DNA of 64,000 nt, taken from NCBI RefSeq assembly GCF_000264905.1, contig NW_006763132.1, positions 1,031,503 through 1,095,502 of the forward strand, given 5' to 3'. Under the pieces are notes generated by a model that did no database searches, was not told where the DNA came from, and worked only from the letters and a program-made list of their open reading frames with translations. This DNA comes from Stereum hirsutum FP-91666 SS1 (Eukaryota > Basidiomycota > Agaricomycetes > Russulales > Stereaceae). Made by a program: the position numbers and the translations under genes. The first letter of the stretch is position 1. Each line of letters starts with the position of its first letter. Shown piece after piece: positions 1 to 12,136 of this stretch.

Positions 1-1284
1 TACACGCTTCCCAGCGTACGGGGCGCCGTCGTCATAGGACGAGGCATGGAAGGTTTCGCCTTCGAAGACAGGAGCAGAGAGGACGGGCGGTATGTTAGGT
101 GCACCGATGGTCCCACAGGCAACAATGATATGAGCAGGCCTGAGGAGGAGGGATTTATCGCCTCGCGTGACTATGCATGTCCACCTCGCAGTATCGGGAT
201 CATATTTGGGTACCGGTTGGAGGGTGGACTGCGTCCACACGACGAGATCTTGGGAGATAGCATACTGTTCAAGCCAGTCTGCCTGTCCGAGTTATATCCT
301 CAGCTGAAGGCCAATAACCTAGAGGGAAAATGACATACTTGCTTATCCCGAGGAGTGAAGGTAGGCCAGGTCTCCGGAAAGCCTTGAAAATTCACTGAGA
401 AACGAGATCGTCAGTATATGCAAAATATGGGACCAGGCAGACTGATGACACTTGCTTGCGGTATGCGGCTTCGGACTATGTAGAGTTAGAGTAGAGTATC
501 GTTTACGCCAGTTATCGCCGACACGCGAGTTTTTCTCGATAATCAATGTCGGTATTCCTGCTTGCTTCAGCCGTGCGCCGATGTTCAGACCTGTCTGGCC
601 CGCGCCGACTGTACATAGATGGCATCAGGCGCCCACAATCTCGTAAACATCAAGTAGAGACCACATAGGACGAACCGATGATAACATGGGGATCGCTCTC
701 AATTTTCCGTTGTCTCTGCTCTTTGACCAGGTTCCAAGCAACTTGTATGGCAACCACTGTTCACTAAGTGATTGGATGACAGGAATGTCGTACGCACGAG
801 TATGGCCACCATAAACTCCTGACTCCGGGTACAAGTCGCCGTGACCTTTGAGCTCGTCCATCATGAAGAACACGGACAAGGCCTTCCACTCGCCCTTCTC
901 ATCCTCTGCTAGCCTCGCATATCCCTGTCCCTTGGCAATGGGCGTCTCGAAGATGAAGCCCGTTGATACCCCAAAGATGCTCGGCCCAATAGCGCCATAC
1001 ACCGGGTTGAAATACTGACGTTCTTCCAGGACAACGTTGGTGATTTGTGCGGCATGGAGGGATGGTGCAAGAAAAGCGTGTATGGCGGTGTGACCTTTCG
1101 CTGTGCGATTATTCCAGGTAAAAATAAGGATGTCTCTAAGATAGCCATCCGGAAAGAATGTCGATACCACTCCGTCGACATCTCCAGCTTCGAGAGACTT
1201 GGAGAATGCGGCCAGCCATGAAACGGAGATGATTCGCGCGTCAGGTGGTGACTGAGGAAGCGCGGCCAGTTTTGTTTGGCCCAT
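1..1284 (-). CDS. Flavin-containing monooxygenase with NTF2-like N-terminal domain (3' end off the window)
   Basis: Probable FAD/NAD(P)H monooxygenase of the basidiomycete FMO-like family; substrate unknown. I place exons at 798-1284, 676-741, 456-608, 339-394 and 1-282 on the minus strand. Phases agree at every junction, giving about 348 residues before the window ends. The first 160 residues resemble an NTF2-like module (WNNRTAKGHTAIHAFL). Then come the FAD Rossmann motif VGAGQTG, the sequence RVGDNWRKRY and the segment FPETWPTFTPRD, all usual in this family. The last part, VACGTIGAPNIPP, leads to the NADPH-binding half. Read without splicing, the first exon runs into a TGA at 625-627, but this lies inside the intron 609-675. 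The intron 395-455 has a GC donor (GCAAGT). ATG at 1282-1284 is the first in frame. Diverges from the MFS transporter at 2549. Confidence 0.85.
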
Positions 1285-2548
1285 AGCGAAGAGCGACGTT
1301 CAAAAGAAGTCGACGTTGCTGATTTGCCTCATCGACAACATAGATAAATTGCTGGGATAGGAGCTCCGAGTTATCGCTTCTGCGTGGGATGGGAATAGGG
1401 AGATCACGAACCTTGCACAATGCTCAGAACAGATTTCGCCATCGCTACAACATCATTGCCTTTTAGCACCCGGACGTGGTGCGGGCCGAGATGGGCGGAT
1501 CTATTCGAAAGTTAAGATTGCGAGGATTACCAGGGCCTGAACACTGAAAAAGTGCCTCTAGCCTGATACCTGTGAAGCTCCAAGACCAGTGCTTACGAGA
1601 ACGAAAAAAGAGGCTCAAGCGACGGCCATGATTCCAGCGTTCCAGGATCGACCACTGCGGCAGGCATATCTGACATTCATGATCAACGTTCGAGTCGCAT
1701 TCTAAAGCAGACAGCTCAACACAGAGATTGGGGATTGATTATCGGGGTGGCACTAGTACTTAGAGGATTGAAAACAGATTGGGCACTGAGTGGCGGTTGC
1801 AACCTGTGGCGACTGATTGATGATTGTTTGGCCTTGTTTGAATTAGAAGCCTTTGCCTGATGCGGACTTCAACAATCTTCCATCAAACCGTCACGACGTT
1901 AACCAAGTGAAAAAGCGGCATGGATACACTCGCTATTGCACTCACCTAATAATTCTCAAAATACTCAAGCTCATGGCTCTGTCGAAAATTCCACAATCAC
2001 TTTCACGCTTGAGCGACGGAGGTGCCTCGAGGCTGCAAATAGTACTCGAATGGCGCTTGGGACTCTCATGCTTCCCCCTCCTGACACGTTGTCCTATTGA
2101 TATGCTTGTTTACGCGCCCACGTTATCTTTCTAGTACGATCATGCGGATCCTCGCTTTCCACGACGTACTACGGCATATCTCAGAGATTGCTGCTATCCT
2201 AGCCTCTGTGGTCGGGAAAACATCCTGATCATTGGGCACTGAGTCCACGCCACATATCCGAGGCTTCGAAGAAGCAGAGGGACATCGTGGGGGCCCAAGG
2301 AGTTGACCTACAAAAATACCTATCTGGGCGGCCATAGAACGCTCTATCATAGCCATACAATCCGTGTGGAAGTACAGCGACGACTAGTTCTTGGAGTTAA
2401 AGGCTAGGCATTTGAAAGGTCCACCTGATATCTTACCTCGTCGTGACCTGATCATTCCACATCCACATTGCGCACAAGGAGAATTTTATGCTATCAATTT
2501 TGCCTTGCATAACTTTGTGATCGACCGCTCCCTTCATCACGCAACGGC
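1285..2548. other. Divergent spacer between FMO and MFS genes
   Basis: No gene recognised. Short open frames here lack family resemblance and plausible splice partners. It must hold the promoters of the two flanking divergent genes. It also contains one copy of a dispersed repeat near 1803-1884. Confidence 0.6.
1803..1884 (-). repeat. Dispersed degenerate repeat, copy A
   Basis: Read on the minus strand this stretch matches two others in the window (about 5176-5262 plus strand and 50861-50925 minus strand). The shared core is GGCAAAGGCTT followed by AATT and then GGCCAAACAA. In one frame all three translate to a pattern P-x-(Q/R)-A-K-A-(S/F)-x-x-N-x-A-K-Q. Copies A and B also share a CCACAGG block downstream of the core. 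Identity is judged by eye. Confidence 0.55.
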
Positions 2549-5054
2549 ATGTCAAAAGAGAATATCGTGGAGTTTGAGAAGGGTTTGGCTATGCCTTGTC
2601 TTGTCATCTTGACGCTGATATTTCCGTCTCTCCAGAAGATGTGAGCGCACAGTGCGCCGTGACGAAGGTCGACAAGCATGGCCTACCTCTCCACCCTCAA
2701 CCTTCCGACGACCCGGAAGATCCTTGTGCGTTGCAGTGTCCGACTATAGTCTGACCTACACTCACCCGTCCTCAAACAGTGAACTGGCCACTGACCTATC
2801 GGGTATTTAACCTCTTTTTTTTTTTACTCCCGTAGTTTTACTGGTGCTGATGCCTTTGCTTCACAGTGCTTCGTCCTGGCGCAAGTCAGCCTGCTTGCTA
2901 GCCTGGGTAACTTCAACATTACATTTTGTAATGCGTCAAAATCGTATTAGTTGTCAATCCCGCCTATGGAGAGCTCGCAAATGAATTTGGTATCACGACG
3001 GTGACTGCATCTTACCAGACGTAAGGTTCTTCAGCAAAGCCTGAGTTACGTCTTGCGGAGATTGTGGCACTGAATTCACTATTTGTAACATCAGCACCGT
3101 TATGATAGCAATGGTGGGGTTGTCGCCATTCGTAGCTATCCCTCTAGCCGAAGCATACGGGAGGAGATATATCTACCTCATAACCACGTTCATCGGGTTC
3201 GCTTCCGCCTTTGGTTGTGCATATTCGACGACATACGCCCAGCTCATTGGAGCAAGAATTGTCAATGGTATCTTTCCGGTTGCGTGAGTGGCACACTTTT
3301 AATCGACTTCAGATATGTCCTGAAATTTGACGTCTTAGCATGACGCTCGGCATAGGAACAGTGAGCCCGCGAACCTTCTCGTACATAAGAGTGGTCACGA
3401 ATTCCCTGACTTTCTTTGACAGATAAACGATATGTTCTTCCTCCATCAGCGTGGGCGCGCCATCGGTGTCTACACCGTCTTGATGAGTACGTTCGTCATT
3501 CAACGATTTTGCCTGGCCTACGCTTATGATATTCAACTGTAGCTAATGGCAGCCATATCGCACCCATTCTTGGAGGCGTAATTGGCCAGTTTCTCGGGTG
3601 GCGCTGGATATTCAAGTTCTCCTCTATCTGCGATGCCTTCATGTTTGTCTGCATCCTGTTGTTCCTTCCTGAGACACTCTACCTCCGCGACAGCTCGTCT
3701 TTCATGGACCGTGCTGGCGACAAGTACGCCACCACGAACGACCTTCTTTCGAGAAGCTCTTGGCGGAGACACGTTCAAAGACTGAAGTGGAGAGGAAGGT
3801 TGGAGGGCCGTCGGGTGAGCGTGAAGGACTTCGTGGTACCAGTCGTCAAAATCGCGCGATATGTGAGCACCGCTTAACCCTCCCGGAAAACGGGATAGTT
3901 ACTGACCACCTTGCCTCACAGCCTTCTGTTCTGTTCCCCGCTATTTACTACGCCACGCAGGTGATTTTCTCTTATATGTACTCTTGATACAGGAACTAAA
4001 CAACAGCACACAGTACGGTTTTGGAAGGTCTGTCAGTTCCTTTGTATGGTGTGCACTTTGATACAACGTTTGGCGTAGTATCCTTCCAGCTGTCACCGTC
4101 GCAAGCGTTTTCTCCCAGGCGTTCGGCTGGAACACCCTCCAGATCGGACTTGCCTATGGTGGTTCACTTACCATCGGGAGTTTCCTTGGAGAGACAGCAG
4201 GTGGATGGGTCGTTGACTCCATCATCGTCAGTATTATCTCCTTGTAATGTCTTTGACCTCGCCGATTGGTTCCAACCATAGTCTACTGCATGCTATCAGA
4301 ATAGAGCACGTCGTCGTTCGGGAGAAAATGCGCCGACCGAAGTTCGATTGAAGGCGGCTTGGACAGGAAATATTCTCGTTATGGTTCGTGTTTTCATAAC
4401 GTCGAACATGCATAGCATTGGCCAAAGTATTGATTCAACGACCATTTTTAGGCTGGACTTCTTATCTATGGCTTTGGTCTCCAGTATAATGCGGCATGGC
4501 CTGGCCCCATCATCGGTATGGGTATAGGTTGTTTTGGAGTACAGTGTATCACAACTGTTATGTTCGTTTTCAATTATTTTCACATGTTATATCTCAATGC
4601 TAAACACTTCTTTCAGGTATACATATAGCAGCGAGTGTTACCGGTATGTAGAGTACGGCTGGTGCTCATGAGGAGTGTGGCGCTAACGACAGTCGACTCC
4701 CGCCAGAGATCGTTCGGATCAAGTGTCCCAGGTCTGTACTGTTACGTTCTCCAGCATATATCACTACTCATACGGTCTCAATGATTCAGGTTTTTAACTT
4801 CTTCCGGTTCGTCCATTATTCCTTATCCGAACGTTATCGTTGTGCCCCTTCTACTGATGCTCGGCTACCTCTGCGACAGTCAAGAAATCGGAATGACCTT
4901 TGCCTTCTACGCCATACCTCTCGCCAAAGCCATGGGAGGCTATCAATGGTTGTTCCTTCTTTTCTCGGTGCTGGGATGTATTGTTGCATTCATACCCATC
5001 GTGGTCCTGATGTACAAGGGAGAAGCCATTCGAAGGCACATGGACAGGCAGTGA
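2549..5054 (+). CDS. MFS transporter, DHA1-like drug/metabolite efflux
   Basis: Twelve-helix plasma-membrane proton antiporter of the DHA1 type by family; substrate unknown. Pieces join into one protein: start MSKENIVEFEKE, cytosolic lead with DDPEDPLNWPLTYR, helix 1-2 NPAYGELANEFGITTVTASY, then VGLSPFVAIPLAEAYGRRY (helix 2-3 loop). The conserved motif with R-G-R-A-I-G-V-Y follows, then PILGGVIGQFLGWRWIF (helix 5-6), PETLYLR, a central cytosolic loop, and the C-terminal helices ending IRRHMDRQ. About fifteen exons are needed; most introns are 45-100 nt. The intron near 2910-2950 is uncertain: a 44-nt choice loses a GNFN segment that homologues usually keep. The end is also uncertain, because a consensus GTGAGT at 5051 could splice to about 5138 and add about 40 residues. 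Confidence 0.85.
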
Positions 5055-5900
5055 GTAAATATAGACTGCCCTTATTTACTACGTCTCTGTAAAATACATC
5101 ACACGGTAGCATTGTTTGAAATATTGTGTCTTTGCAGTGTCTTCCGTGTCAGAGACGTGTGGCGTCGAAGTGAGGTGGCGTCGGAAGTTCCCAAATCGGG
5201 CAAAGGCTTTCGAATTAAACAAGGCCAAACAACGTGTGTCCTGGCCACAGGGGTTGCGTAGCCGATGAACTGGCTTATCTCTGCGGCCAGCTTGCTTAGG
5301 TGCTCAACTTACGATTATCGGTACACCTGTCAGTACAGCACAATCCATGACAGCAGACCTGTTCAAGTGCAGAGAATAGTAATCTCACAAAGAAAATGAT
5401 ATTATTGGATACAAATCGTCTGTCCACAATCAGGTATAACTTCCAAGCACGAATCTGAACCGTCAATCATTTATTTCATTTCTTCTCTTCTACATACAAA
5501 CCTACCCACTCGCACTAAGTCCAAACCCATCCAACCACACACCATGCCAGAGCGTTCGTCGAGATGCCATGCCATGCACATATGCCTATTCCTGTATCTA
5601 TGCATGTTCATAATTTTATGTCTTGGGGGTTTATCTTCGGATTCGCTGTGCTACAACATGGAGATATGAAGTAGGTGAAAGAAAGAGAGAGAAAAAAGTA
5701 TAGAGACAAAGAATGAAGCGTCCAGAGGCGTTCCAGCGGTCGAGAGCGAGGTGATGAGGACGAAGAGAGTACGAGTGGATGTACAATACGCAGATCTGAC
5801 ATTGGTCTGGCCAAGCGGGTGCGAGCGGAAGAAGTGGAGAGGGTACGGGATGAGGGTAGCGTGAAGATGAAGGGGTGGCGGCTCTTTGTAGAAGCATGTC
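5055..5900. other. Convergent 3' spacer between MFS and PP2A
   Basis: Holds the 3' ends of the two flanking genes. Apart from dispersed repeat copy B at about 5176-5262 I see no coding feature. 5640-5900 is GA-rich on the plus strand (CT-rich on the transcribed strand of the PP2A gene), as expected for a 3' UTR. Confidence 0.5.
5176..5262 (+). repeat. Dispersed degenerate repeat, copy B
   Basis: Plus-strand copy of the repeat also seen at 1803-1884 and 50861-50925. It carries GGCAAAGGCTTTCGAATT followed by GGCCAAACAA, then GGCCACAGGGG. It lies just past the stop of the MFS gene, and an alternative splice of that gene would read through it. Confidence 0.5.
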
Positions 5901-7466
5901 TCACTATTGAAGGATGTGGTCCAGATGTTATCAGTGTTCGCCCCCTTACGAGAAATTGATGAGCAAGAACCACTCACAAGGAAATAGTCCGGTACGCGCC
6001 GCGTGACCAGCGGCTCTCCCGCTCGTGGTGCGGGGTCGAATTGAAGGCTGCAGAAGTAGATGTCCGTCAGCGGCGAGCTCGAGGACGAGGTAGTGGAGAA
6101 GTACATACAAGCTGTAAGATAGTTTTTCGTCGATCTCCATGATTGCGGCTTGATTTCCACAGCGGTAGCAGTAATTCGGTGCACTGAATATCGTGACTAC
6201 ATTTCGGTCCTGACCCCAGTTGTACCCTGTATATCGGCAGTCATCAATCAATCAGTCAGTCAGTCGAGAACGAGCAGATATACGATGGGAGCAGAAAAGG
6301 AGCGTCGAGATAGAAAACAGTGATGCGATCCATTCGGTCACGCAGTGGCAGAGATGGAAGGTCTGATGGTGGACGGATTGAAAGAAAAGTCCACGAACCT
6401 TCCATGACAAGTTGATGAGCACGGGCAACGAGTGTCAACCCATTGTTGTGGTTGAAAGCCTCCGAAATATCTTGCCCGAAGGTGTAACCAGCACCACGGG
6501 GTGATATTCCCCAACCGCAGCGGTCGTCGGGGTCGGACCAGAGAAGATCACACATGGGTCCTTCGTGAGGCACTTCTTGCACCCGGTCGATGGACCGTAC
6601 ATGGTCGAGGGTATCAATTGAAGGGGAGAGGCCACCGTGAAGGCAGAATATCTGAACAGCGAAGCCGAAAAAGGAAACAAGATGTGTTAGCGCTGGCCAG
6701 TCATCACGCGATACCGAAATGGGCATGCAGATTAGGCGTCCTCAATCGGGAAGAAGTGAACGATGAGTACATAAAGAACGTACTTGATTTTCAATCAAAG
6801 CGGTTAGGGGCAAGAAGTCGAAGAGATCGGTGAAATACCGCCATACGTTCGCGTTTCCGTACTTCCGGAGACACTCATCGTAGAACCCATAGACTTGCGT
6901 GATCTGTCGGGATTCGTGATTGCCTCGGAGGATGGTAACACGCTCGCGGTATCTGAGCTTCATTGCAACGAGAAGGGTGACGGTCTCAACGGAGTAATAA
7001 CCACGGTCGACGTAGTCCCCCATGAAGAGATAGTTCGTGTCGGGCGAGTTGCCACCGATGCGGAAGAGTTCTGATAGGTCATGCTGAACATCCAAGTCAA
7101 AGATAAAGACCGCAGAAAGTTAAGTCACGCGTAGAATAAGCAGGTGTATCGGGGGGAGATAGATGGTAATGAGAAAGACGCACGAATTGACCATGGATAT
7201 CCCCACAAACCGTGACCGGGCAGCGCACCGGCTGCACGTTGGACTCCTCCATCAAAATCTCCCTCGTCTATCCATCGCGAACATTCGGACAAGGAGCAGG
7301 AATACGCAGCCAAAGCGGCAAGATGAGGATGCGGTGGCGTGTTATCGGGTTCACCGATGGAGGGTGGATTGTTGCGTACCTTGTCGCAAAGCTTTTTGAC
7401 ATCTGCCTCTGAAAGTTGCTTACACTGGCTGAGCTGTGAGATCCAGTTGTCTACTTCGTGTTCCAT
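5901..7466 (-). CDS. Serine/threonine protein phosphatase 2A catalytic subunit
   Basis: Catalytic C subunit of PP2A; a metallophosphatase working in heterotrimers with A and B subunits in cytosol and nucleus. Seven exons: 7380-7466, 7184-7267, 6784-7083, 6399-6651, 6109-6226, 5978-6047 and 5901-5903. They give 304 residues, close to the usual 309; the difference is at the N-terminus. Metal and catalytic motifs are all present: [38 protein letters not shown] and [11 protein letters not shown]. The C-terminus RRVPDYFL is the site of leucine carboxyl methylation. After the final Leu codon the genome shows a GTGAGT donor, and a 74-nt intron (5904-5977) brings in a last exon that is only the TGA stop. 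Divergent from CCT epsilon, with a 205-bp shared promoter. Confidence 0.97.
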
Positions 7467-7671
7467 GTTGTGTTCTACGTCGTCGTATGTGAATGAACTG
7501 TGAGCGCGGACAGACCAAGGGTGAGGGCGAAGGGGAGCGTTTGTGGAGAACAGCTTGCCCGGGTCCAACCTTGTCACCTTCCTGCTGCGTCACTTGTGAC
7601 CATCCGTGACTGCCTTCAATCCAAGTCGGCTTTCTGCTTCGAGCCCTTGTTCCTCCTTCACCGCGACGAAT
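7467..7671. promoter_or_regulatory. Bidirectional promoter of PP2A-C and CCT epsilon
   Basis: Only 205 bp separate the two start codons, so the divergent housekeeping genes must share regulatory DNA. No clear TATA box is visible, as is common for constitutive fungal promoters. Inferred from layout only. Confidence 0.5.
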
Positions 7672-9993
7672 ATGGACAATCACCAGGCCGTATACACAAC
7701 AGACGAGGTATGGTATTTTGTGAACCCTCAGGACGCGTATCTGACTCTCGTCAATTCTAGTACGGGCGGCCTTTCATTATTTTGAGAGAGCAGGCCAAGA
7801 AGACACGGACTCATGGAACGGAGGCCATCAAAGTATCTGCTTTTCTTTCGTTGCTTGAGTTTAATATGCTGAGTACAATTTGGCCTCATAGACACACATC
7901 CTGGCTGCGCGTACCGTGGCCAACATCATCCGGACATCATTAGGCCCTCGAGGTGCGTGTACGCGTACTACTCGTGTGGCATTGGCTTACCGTATGCTAT
8001 CCGCGCATCAGGCCTGGACAAAATCTTGATCTCCCCAGACGGAGAGATCACCGTCACGAACGATGGTGCCACTATTCTAGGTCAGATGGAGGTCGAGCAT
8101 CCGATCGCAAAGCTTCTCGTGCAGCTCTCCAAGTCGCAAGACGATGAGATTGGTGATGGTACTACTGGTGTTGTTGGTGCGTCTTCTTCCTTGGTCATCA
8201 CTCGAATTTTTCTCACTCGATACCTAAACATTCCCCATATGCGACCACAGTTTTGGCCGGTGCACTGTTGGAACAGAGTGAGGCTCTTCTCGACCGGGGC
8301 ATCCACCCAATCCGGATCGCAGATGGTTTCGAACGCGCATGTACTGTCGCTGTTCAAAATCTCGAACGCATCGCCGACCGCGTTGAATACACGAAGGAAG
8401 ATACCGAGAACCTCCTCAAAACAGCCATGACCTCTCTGGGCAGTAAAATGTCAATACTTTTGCTATCTTCATCCTCATCCCTATTCTGATCCTGCGAACA
8501 AATAGCGTCTCAAAAGAGCACCGACAGTTTGCTCAAATCGCAGTAGATGCCGTTCTCCAAGTCGCCGATCTCGAGCGGAAAGACGTTCTTTTTGATCTGA
8601 TCAAAGTCGATGGCAAAGTCGGTGGCTCTCTTGGCGATACCACCCTCATCAAGGGCGTTCTCATCGACAAGGATATGTCCCACCCGCAAATGCCCCACTC
8701 CGTCAGTGATGCCAGACTTGCGATCCTCACATGTCCGTTCGAGCCACCCCGTCCGAAGACGAAGCATAAACTCGATATCACGTCCGTGGAGGAGTACAAG
8801 AAGCTGAGGGAGTACGAGAAGGAGAAGTTCCTGGATATGATCAAGAGGGTGAAGGATAGTGGGGCCAACCTGGTCATCTGCCAATGGGGTTTCGACGACG
8901 AAGCAAATCATTTACTGATGCAGAACGAGTTGCCGGCTGTACGGTGGGTTGGTGGACCGGAAATCGAGGTATGTGCTTTCAACCCAAGAGGTACCAAATA
9001 CACTCCTAACGTGTCTTGCGTAGTTGATCGCTATCGCCACCAATGGTCGCATCGTCCCCCGATTCGAGGATCTCACCCCAGAAAAGCTCGGCAAAGCAGG
9101 GATTGTTCGCGAAGTGTCTTTTGGTACCACTCGCGACAAGATGCTGGTCATCGAGGAGTGCGCAAACACTCGTGCTGTCACCATCTTTGTCCGTGGAAGC
9201 AACAAGATGGTACGCCCATTACTTCTGATGGCGACAGAGTGACTGTTTCTAACACGTTTTTTTTTCGCTCCCAGATTGTCGACGAAGCGAAACGTGCTCT
9301 GCATGATGCTATCTGTGTCGTCCGTAATCTTGTGGTAGATAACCGTGTTGTCTATGGCGGTGGTGCGGCCGACATCTCGTCCGCAATAGCCGTCCAAAAG
9401 GCGGCTGATGAGGTGACTATTCGCACAACCCTTTCCACTCTTTTCTATCTGAAACTCACTGCTTTCCGTCAGATTCCATCGATTGAGCAGTACGCCATGC
9501 GCGCCTTCGCCTCTGCCCTCGACTCCGTCCCGCTCGCTCTCGCAGAAAACAGCGGTCTGTCACCCATCGAGACACTTGCCGAGGTCAAGAGTCGCCAGGT
9601 GAAGGAGAACGATTCGAAGCTGGGGATCGACTGTAACGGTAGGGGAGAGAATGGTGCGTTTTGTGACATGTCCTCTGGTATATGCTGTGGCGGACGCTGA
9701 CCACTTGTGGCGTGTGGCGTGTGCAGACATGAAGAAGCAATTCGTTTACGACCCGCTGATCTCGAAGAGGCAACAATACCTTCTCGCAACTCAGGTTAGT
9801 GTTCTTCCCTCTCCTTTAGTGTGCCCCTTGCTTTCTATAACACTCACGTTCATTTTGCTTCTTTTTCACCACCAGCTTGTCCGTGCTGTACTCAAAATAG
9901 GTAAGCCGTCCTTGACACTGTTATCATCTCGGGACCAGTCTGACTCTAATTTGCGTAGACGACGTTATCACCGCCGGGGAGGCAGATGAGTAG
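7672..9993 (+). CDS. CCT5: T-complex chaperonin CCT subunit epsilon
   Basis: Subunit of the cytosolic TRiC/CCT ring that folds actin, tubulin and WD40 proteins using ATP. Twelve exons: 7672-7707, 7761-7832, 7892-7952, 8012-8176, 8251-8449, 8506-8968, 9024-9209, 9275-9412, 9473-9653, 9727-9794, 9876-9900 and 9959-9993. Every phase agrees. Group II chaperonin motifs are intact: [36 protein letters not shown], and the catalytic-side [10 protein letters not shown] with its nucleotide-contact glycines. Epsilon identity rests on [11 protein letters not shown] near the N-terminus, the [13 protein letters not shown] segment and the C-terminus [15 protein letters not shown]. The Met start sits 12 codons before the first intron and fits the family's short N-terminus. 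Confidence 0.97.
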
Positions 9994-10291
9994 TTTTTTG
10001 CAATGGATGTACACTGTACGAGAATACGATCGCTATAATAGTCATTGATGGCTTCGAAGAATCACTAGAAGTGTCCGATGCTCGAATTTCTTTCTGGACT
10101 CAATGGTATAGTTTGACTCTTGGGAATACGACAGCAATCTCTCAACATGCATAAACTATGATTAGTCCGACGCAGACAAGAGGGTCACAAGCAGAAGTCC
10201 GTTCACAAGTATTACAAGATTCTTCGCACCTAGCGAGCAGCCATTCATCAACCTAGCATCTTCTTCGTCCTCACACGCACTCACGAACACC

Positions 10292-12136
10292 TCACAAATC
10301 CACAAACTTGTCGGTAGCCTAAATATGGGGATGGGATTCATGGGAACAACAAATTAACGAAGATGGAAAGAGACGGACCTCGACGAGCAACTTAGTAGTA
10401 CCACGCTCACGGGAGGAGTGCCCTGCGTCGGGGACGATGTTCAGAGTAATTTCGGGCCATACCTGTTCATTCCAACAAAATCAGTCCATGAGTACTCGGA
10501 GTTTTGTGTGGCACGCCGAGCGAGGCTGCTTGCCTTCTTGAGTTGCCAGGCAGTAGTAATCTATGACAATGGAATCGGTTAATTGGGGCAAGGCGCTGCG
10601 AAAGGGGATGGTCGATCTTACCGGGCAGACTACATCATAACGGCCTTGAACGACGATTGTGGGTATGTGGCGACTGAAAAGCATGGGCTGGATTAGCGAA
10701 AGGCAGAAAGTGGGAAGTAAACAATGTCAGTTCCGCACATCTTCTCGATCTCTTGTTTCTCCAAGAGTTGGCCCTCACGCATGAACCCTTCGTTGATGAA
10801 GTAATGATTTTCTATCCTCGCAAACGCACTGAGAGATATGATGACGACGGTGGAGAAGTAAGCTTAAACGGGATCGATCACAACGATACGTGACGAACAC
10901 TCACTTTGCCCAATCGTCCTTCTCCGCCTCAGCAATGTCGGCAGGGTTGACATGCAGCTTCGAAGTGGCCATTCTGTCACAACAGTCAGTATAACCACTA
11001 AGGATTGACAAAGCAAAATCATTCATCCTTACTCCCACTTGGACCATGCCCTCGCGGCCCTCAGCCTCGTCTCATCGTCCACCGAGTTTAGTTGAGCATG
11101 ATAGGCCAGCATGAAGTCGCCACGTTCGGGTTCGGGAATAGGGGCTATAAATTCTTCCCACGCCTCCGGAAAGAGATGGGAGGTACCTTTATATTCATCT
11201 GGTTAGAGCGGTATTAAGAAGGGCGGTAGACTGAAAACGCACCGTTTTGGTAAAAGAAATGTAGCTCGCTTCACAGGTTGTGAGCGGAGTCAACAAGTGA
11301 ACAGAAATGAAGTACCTTTTTCGCAGAGTGAAGATACCGCTGGTGGCAATGGTGTGAACAAAGATTCACTACCTTGCGGGCAAGCTTACCGAAGAACCAT
11401 ACTCTTCACGCGATCAGGGTGGGACTATGCACGGGAAGGTATGTAAGTCAAAGATAGAATTGCTGAAAAGCCTAGGTACCTGAGAATACGCAAGGGAAAG
11501 AGTCGATCCCTTCGCAAGCACAGTCAGTTCCGATCTTATACGTAGGATGAAAGAACCCACCCAGGAGCCACCAAAGACGTGCCACTTGTCGATTTTAAGA
11601 TGTTCTCGCAAGCGCTCCATGTCCTTTACTAGATCCCATGTGGTGTTCTCCTCGAGATTTGCGCTCCTTTGAGAATACACCAAGTAAGATACGTCATGGA
11701 GCAGAGGCTTTAGGCCACAGAGAAGTGATGAGACGTACGGAGTCGACTTGCCAGCTCCTCGTTGGTCCAAGAATATGACCTTCCACTTCTCCGGGTTGAA
11801 GAATGCACGGTCCTGTTCGATGCATCCGCCTCCAGGGCCACCTTTACGGTAGATGGGGATAAGAACCGCGACATCTCGCGCATGGGGATGATGTGGCGTC
11901 CTCACCGTGAACGAATATTACTATACAGGCGGTTGAATTGATAAGATCTCAGGTAGAAGAAACCAAGTAACACACACCTGGGACACCATCCCTATTTCCG
12001 CTGATTTCATAGCTATAATCGAGGAGATTATTAGGATCGACCGGGCACGTTCACAAGCGCCGTCCACGCACTGAAGGGTGTGGATATCCGAGACCTTCAG
12101 TTTTGCCGCTTCGAAAGGCTTAGTGAGGTTGTACAT
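10292..12136 (-). CDS. Proline iminopeptidase (alpha/beta hydrolase, peptidase S33)
   Basis: Removes N-terminal proline from peptides. Reassembled from about eleven exons. Start MYNLTKPFEAAKLKVSDIHT, then HYEISGNRDGVPVIFVHGGP, reached through introns at 11947-11967 and around 11838-11898. Next come VIFLDQRGAGKSTP, the nucleophile elbow GGSW|GSTLSLAYSQ split by an intron, a cap region, GRYDVVCP with the catalytic Asp, and AGHSSRE with the catalytic His. It ends KFVDL. All three triad residues are present. An in-frame ATG at 12232 would add 32 residues rich in Arg, Ser and Thr with no acidic residue (MFHRFPKSCCSRPIF and on), which looks like a mitochondrial presequence. Start choice is thus open. 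Convergent with CCT epsilon, 298 bp apart. Confidence 0.88.

Noticed and set aside
625..627. In-frame TGA after VYEIVGA in the flavin monooxygenase
   Set aside because: Two introns (742-797 and 609-675) remove this segment and restore a conserved sequence ending HVIIVGAGQTG, so no nonsense change is needed.
2811..2826. Poly-T run as a possible retroelement tail
   Set aside because: It lies inside an intron of the MFS gene as a long polypyrimidine stretch; no element is attached.
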